From contig NZ_MZMV01000028.1 in assembly GCF_002210435.1 (NCBI RefSeq), forward strand, positions 1 through 64,000: a stretch of DNA of 64,000 bases. Reading direction: 5' to 3'. A program made the translations under genes and the position numbers. Below the pieces are notes generated by a model. The model was not told the origin of the DNA and did not search any database. It saw only the letters and a list, made by a program, of their open reading frames with translations. Origin of the DNA: Micromonospora wenchangensis. Lineage in GTDB: Bacteria; Actinomycetota; Actinomycetes; Mycobacteriales; Micromonosporaceae. Shown piece after piece: positions 61,099 through 64,000 of the stretch; within the stretch, counting starts at the first letter, position 1; each line of letters begins with the position of its first letter.

Positions 61099-64000
61099 TC
61101 AGGGAAGGGCCGGTTGGGGGGTGTCGGCGTGCGGCCGGATCAGCCTTCCGCTGTGGTCGGTGGCGTGCGCGCTGACCCCGGTGACGCGGGCCAGGACGTG
61201 GCCGTCGGGGGTGGCGGCGGTCAGCGTGCCGTCGGCGAAGCGGCAGTGCAGTCGGATCGTCGGGTGGGCGGCGCTGAGCTGGCAGTCGTTGCCGGGCCCG
61301 CCGAGGTCCACGGTTTCGATGCCGGCCATCGGGCCGACCAGGGGTGGCCGGTCGCCGTGGGGTGGTAGGAGCAGCAGGTGCACCATGGCGTCCAGCAGGA
61401 TCGCCGGTACGGTCATCCCGGCCAGGGCCGGGCTCCATGCCTGGTGGTCGAGGCGGAAGGTGGCGCTCGTGCCGTGGGGTCCCCGGGCGTACTCGCCGGT
61501 TCCGGCGAACGGGCCGCTGAGGGTGATCGGCAGGTCGGCGGAGTAGACCGGCATCGTGAAGTCCGGTTCGGGGCGGTGCGCCGTCTGGTCGGTCGGCGCG
61601 GGCAGTGCGGGGTGCCGGTCGGCGAGCACGACGGTCGCCTCGCAGAGCAGGTCGTTGAAGCGTAGGACCTTGCCGTTGCGGCCGATCCGGTTGGTGGTGA
61701 TCCGGACGGCCACCACGGCCCGGTCCGGGGACCGGTCGGTGAGCCGGGCCTCCACGGTGATGGTGCGGGGTGGGCCGGCGGACCTGACGGTCACCGACGT
61801 GTGGCAGGCCAGGTCACGGAATCCGGTGACGGTGAGGTCGGGGCAGAGGTGTACGGCGGCGCCGGCGGCGGCTTCGAGGGCGAACGTGCCGGGCAGGACG
61901 TACTCCCCGTTGACGCGGTGGTGGCGCATCCACCGGCCGTCCTGCTCGGCGAGGGTGTGTGGTTCCCAGGTCTTGGTGAACACCGCCCAGCGGTGGCCGC
62001 GCAGCAGGACGCCGTCGAGCAGCGGCGTGGCCAGGGTCGGGTCGGGTGGGGTGGGTGGCGGGGCGTCCGGTACGGGCAGTGGCAGCGGGCCGCCGGTGGT
62101 GTCGGTGTTGATCCCCCGCTGTCCCAGCAGGACGCGTTCCTCGTCGCGGATGAAGAAGACCGCCGCCCCGTTGCCGGGTCGGGTCACCGCGTGGAGGAAC
62201 TGGGCGGCGCCCTGTCTGCTGCTGATGTAGGCGTCCATCCGGTTGCGGCGCAGGGTCTCCTGCATGGCGGTGCTGCTGGCGACGCCGACCTCCCGCCAGC
62301 CGCTCCAGAGGATGGCGAGTTCGCGGTGTCCGTCGGGTGCGGTGCGGTCGGCCCAGGCGCTCGCGTAGGCCAGGTATTCGTTGACGGCGCAGTAGTCGAC
62401 GTCTCCGGGTGCCGGGGCGAGGGTGGCCAGGGTGCTGAAGTTGCACCAGACGCGGGGTGGCCGGCCGGCCAGGGCGCGTTTGAGGTTGCGGTAGCCGGTG
62501 GCCTTGGTGGCCCGGACCGCCCGGAAGTCGGTCAGGGTCTTCGCGTGCAGGGCCCGGGAGCGCAGGTCGAGGACGGTGTTGACGAGCAGGTCGATGCGTC
62601 CGTGCCGGTCCATGATCTCGTCGAGGACGGCGGTGGTCCGGTCCGCGTCGAGGACGTCGCCGACGCGGTGGTGGACCCGGTCGGGTCCGCACAGTTCGGT
62701 GAGCCGGTGCACGGTCCGGCGTACCTCCAGGCGGGCCTGGGCACGTTCGTAGGCGGTCCTGAGGTCCCGCAGCGACGCGTCGGGGTTGTCGCGGCGTCCG
62801 GCGGCGATGAACGCGGCCTGGGACGGCAGTTCGTCGTCGGTGTCCGGTAGCGGGGTGCGGCCGATGACGTACAGGTGGGGCCGGTCGGTGGTGCGGGCCA
62901 CGGCGTCGAGGAGTTCGGGGGTGATGCCCCGGGCCCCGCCGAAGGCGACCACGACCGCGCCGGGGGGCAGGGCGGGTTGCGGGGTCCGGTGCGCGGGCTC
63001 GTCGTCGGCGACGGTGAGTTCGTACCAGGTCTGTCCGCGGCAGGCGAGGGTGTGCGTCGGTACGCGGGCGGTCGTGGCCCGGGCCAGTTGGGCCAGTGCG
63101 GTCGGGGCGTGCGACGTGTCGGTGATCAGGGCGTTTCCGCCGCACTGCGGGATCTCGGCGCGCACGGAGCGGACGAGTCCGGTGAACAGGCCGGCGAGGG
63201 GGTGGGTCGTTGCCTGCGGTAGTGCGGCCAGCAGCACGGCGGCGAGTGATCCGCCGGCCCGCAGGGCGGGCAGCGCGGCCTGGATGGTGGTGAACGCCAG
63301 GTCCTGGAGGTCCTCCAGGCGGGTGGCTTCGGTGTCGTCGGTGTCGTCGGCGGGGGTTTCGAGTCGGGTGAGGATCCGGATGTGGCGTGGCACGAACGGT
63401 AGGCCGGCCAGGGCGTCGGCGGCGGCGTCGGGCGGTACGTGGCTGGCGGCGTCGACTCCCGGTCCCGGTGACCAGATGGCGATGTCGGGCCCGGTGACGG
63501 CGGTGGCGAGGTCCGGGGTGTCGGTGACGACGATGCTCCCGGCCGGGATCGCGGGCCCGTCGGGGTCCGGTGGGGTCAGCGGCCGCAGGTGGAGGGTCTG
63601 CCGGCGGCCGATGGGCTGCTCGGCGAGGTCCGGAACGGCCCCGTCGGGGTCGGGGCCGGTCGGTCCGGTGAACCGGATCGTGGGTGATCCGGGGGCGGCC
63701 GGTGACACGACGGTGCCGGTGCCGGTGACGACGCCCCGCAGCACCGCCAGCAGGGCGTCGAGGGCCAGGTAGGTGCGGTCGGCGCCGGCGGCGGCGGGCA
63801 GGGTGTGGGGCGGGTCGTCGGCGGTGCGCCCGGGTGTCGTGGTGAGGGTGCCCAGGATGGGCAGGCCGTGGTCCCGGGCGGTGCAGCGGCGGGCGACGGC
63901 GACGACGGCGGCGCCTTCGGCGACCGTGCGGCCCGCCGGTACGAGGGTGTCCAGGTGCGCGTCCCATCCGCTGATCGGCCGCAGGCTCACCGCGCCGACG
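61099..64000 (-). CDS. C-terminal part of a polyketide synthase: KR then DH
   Basis: The frame is open to the right edge, so the N terminus lies outside; 966 residues are visible. A GTG at 63990 exists but has no ribosome-binding site. The middle part is a ketoreductase: a structural half ending GLVRSVRAEIPQCGG, NADPH loop AFGGARGIT (DNA near 62945) and catalytic NFSTLATLAPAP...DYCAVNEY. It is followed by a hot-dog dehydratase with RHHRVNGEYVLPGTFALEA (the H...G...P motif) and a second hot-dog half. The KR-then-DH order at the end of the chain is seen in PUFA-type and enediyne-type iterative synthases; no PPTase domain follows here. It probably makes the backbone acted on by the downstream genes. 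Confidence 0.85.
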   Translation of the reverse strand, partial: VGAVSLRPISGWDAHLDTLVPAGRTVAEGAAVVAVARRCTARDHGLPILGTLTTTPGRTADDPPHTLPAAAGADRTYLALDALLAVLRGVVTGTGTVVSPAAPGSPTIRFTGPTGPDPDGAVPDLAEQPIGRRQTLHLRPLTPPDPDGPAIPAGSIVVTDTPDLATAVTGPDIAIWSPGPGVDAASHVPPDAAADALAGLPFVPRHIRILTRLETPADDTDDTEATRLEDLQDLAFTTIQAALPALRAGGSLAAVLLAALPQATTHPLAGLFTGLVRSVRAEIPQCGGNALITDTSHAPTALAQLARATTARVPTHTLACRGQTWYELTVADDEPAHRTPQPALPPGAVVVAFGGARGITPELLDAVARTTDRPHLYVIGRTPLPDTDDELPSQAAFIAAGRRDNPDASLRDLRTAYERAQARLEVRRTVHRLTELCGPDRVHHRVGDVLDADRTTAVLDEIMDRHGRIDLLVNTVLDLRSRALHAKTLTDFRAVRATKATGYRNLKRALAGRPPRVWCNFSTLATLAPAPGDVDYCAVNEYLAYASAWADRTAPDGHRELAILWSGWREVGVASSTAMQETLRRNRMDAYISSRQGAAQFLHAVTRPGNGAAVFFIRDEERVLLGQRGINTDTTGGPLPLPVPDAPPPTPPDPTLATPLLDGVLLRGHRWAVFTKTWEPHTLAEQDGRWMRHHRVNGEYVLPGTFALEAAAGAAVHLCPDLTVTGFRDLACHTSVTVRSAGPPRTITVEARLTDRSPDRAVVAVRITTNRIGRNGKVLRFNDLLCEATVVLADRHPALPAPTDQTAHRPEPDFTMPVYSADLPITLSGPFAGTGEYARGPHGTSATFRLDHQAWSPALAGMTVPAILLDAMVHLLLLPPHGDRPPLVGPMAGIETVDLGGPGNDCQLSAAHPTIRLHCRFADGTLTAATPDGHVLARVTGVSAHATDHSGRLIRPHADTPQPALP

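Noticed and set aside
1-64000. CRISPR arrays, insertion sequences, rRNA
   Set aside because: I saw no regularly spaced palindromic repeats, no transposase-like protein and no rRNA-like sequence in the window.

Overview
The window is about 64 kb of very GC-rich DNA. It has dense, often overlapping genes, many GTG starts, Tat and lipoprotein signals, secreted polysaccharide hydrolases and a mycothiol-type enzyme. This fits a mycelial actinomycete, most likely Micromonosporaceae (Micromonospora-like); that placement is inferred from gene content and style only.

Left part (1-5.9 kb): two minus-strand genes (a zinc-ribbon protein cut by the window edge and an acidic protein ending in TSYD repeats) diverge from a small cassette. 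The cassette holds a 41-residue peptide gene, a strong 15-bp hairpin, a PqqD-like/M50 membrane protease fusion and a TPR protein. It looks like an unrecognised ribosomal-peptide (RiPP-like) locus.

Polysaccharide region (5.97-16.9 kb): a sugar ABC operon whose two permeases are fused into one 666-residue protein, a GH5 cellulase with CBM2, a small kinase and a single-pass membrane protein, a GH2 enzyme with an AbfB-type C-terminal domain, and a GH46 chitosanase with a ricin-type lectin domain. Palindromic operators and strong hairpin terminators are easy to see.

Catabolic island (17.0-28 kb): a GntR/FCD regulator, a DJ-1 protein and an alpha/beta hydrolase diverge from a tightly coupled ABC importer (binding protein, two permeases, two ATPases). 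The importer is followed by an aldehyde dehydrogenase and an iron-type alcohol dehydrogenase. The likely job is uptake and stepwise oxidation of a small alcohol or hydroxy acid.

Mixed region (28-38 kb): a mycothiol-dependent isomerase-like protein, a DUF1062 protein, a STAND (NB-ARC/TPR) ATPase with a membrane partner, an ArsR-SRPBCC-reductase operon, a large TerD-like protein, a tRNA-like gene whose anticodon loop is split by about 54 nt, and a decayed hydrolase gene beside it.

Polymorphic toxin (38-50 kb): a 3239-residue RHS/YD-repeat secreted protein with 14 tandem 108-residue domains and a C-terminal nuclease-like toxin, followed by a probable immunity gene and a Tat lipoprotein gene.

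Right part (50.5-64 kb): an orphan substrate-binding protein with a small membrane protein, a secreted HNH nuclease, and the edge of a polyketide cluster. The cluster has a full methoxymalonyl-ACP set (fkbG, H, I, J, K), a Rieske oxygenase, a P450, a ketosynthase-III-like enzyme with Ser in place of the catalytic Cys, and the KR-DH end of a large synthase that runs off the right edge.
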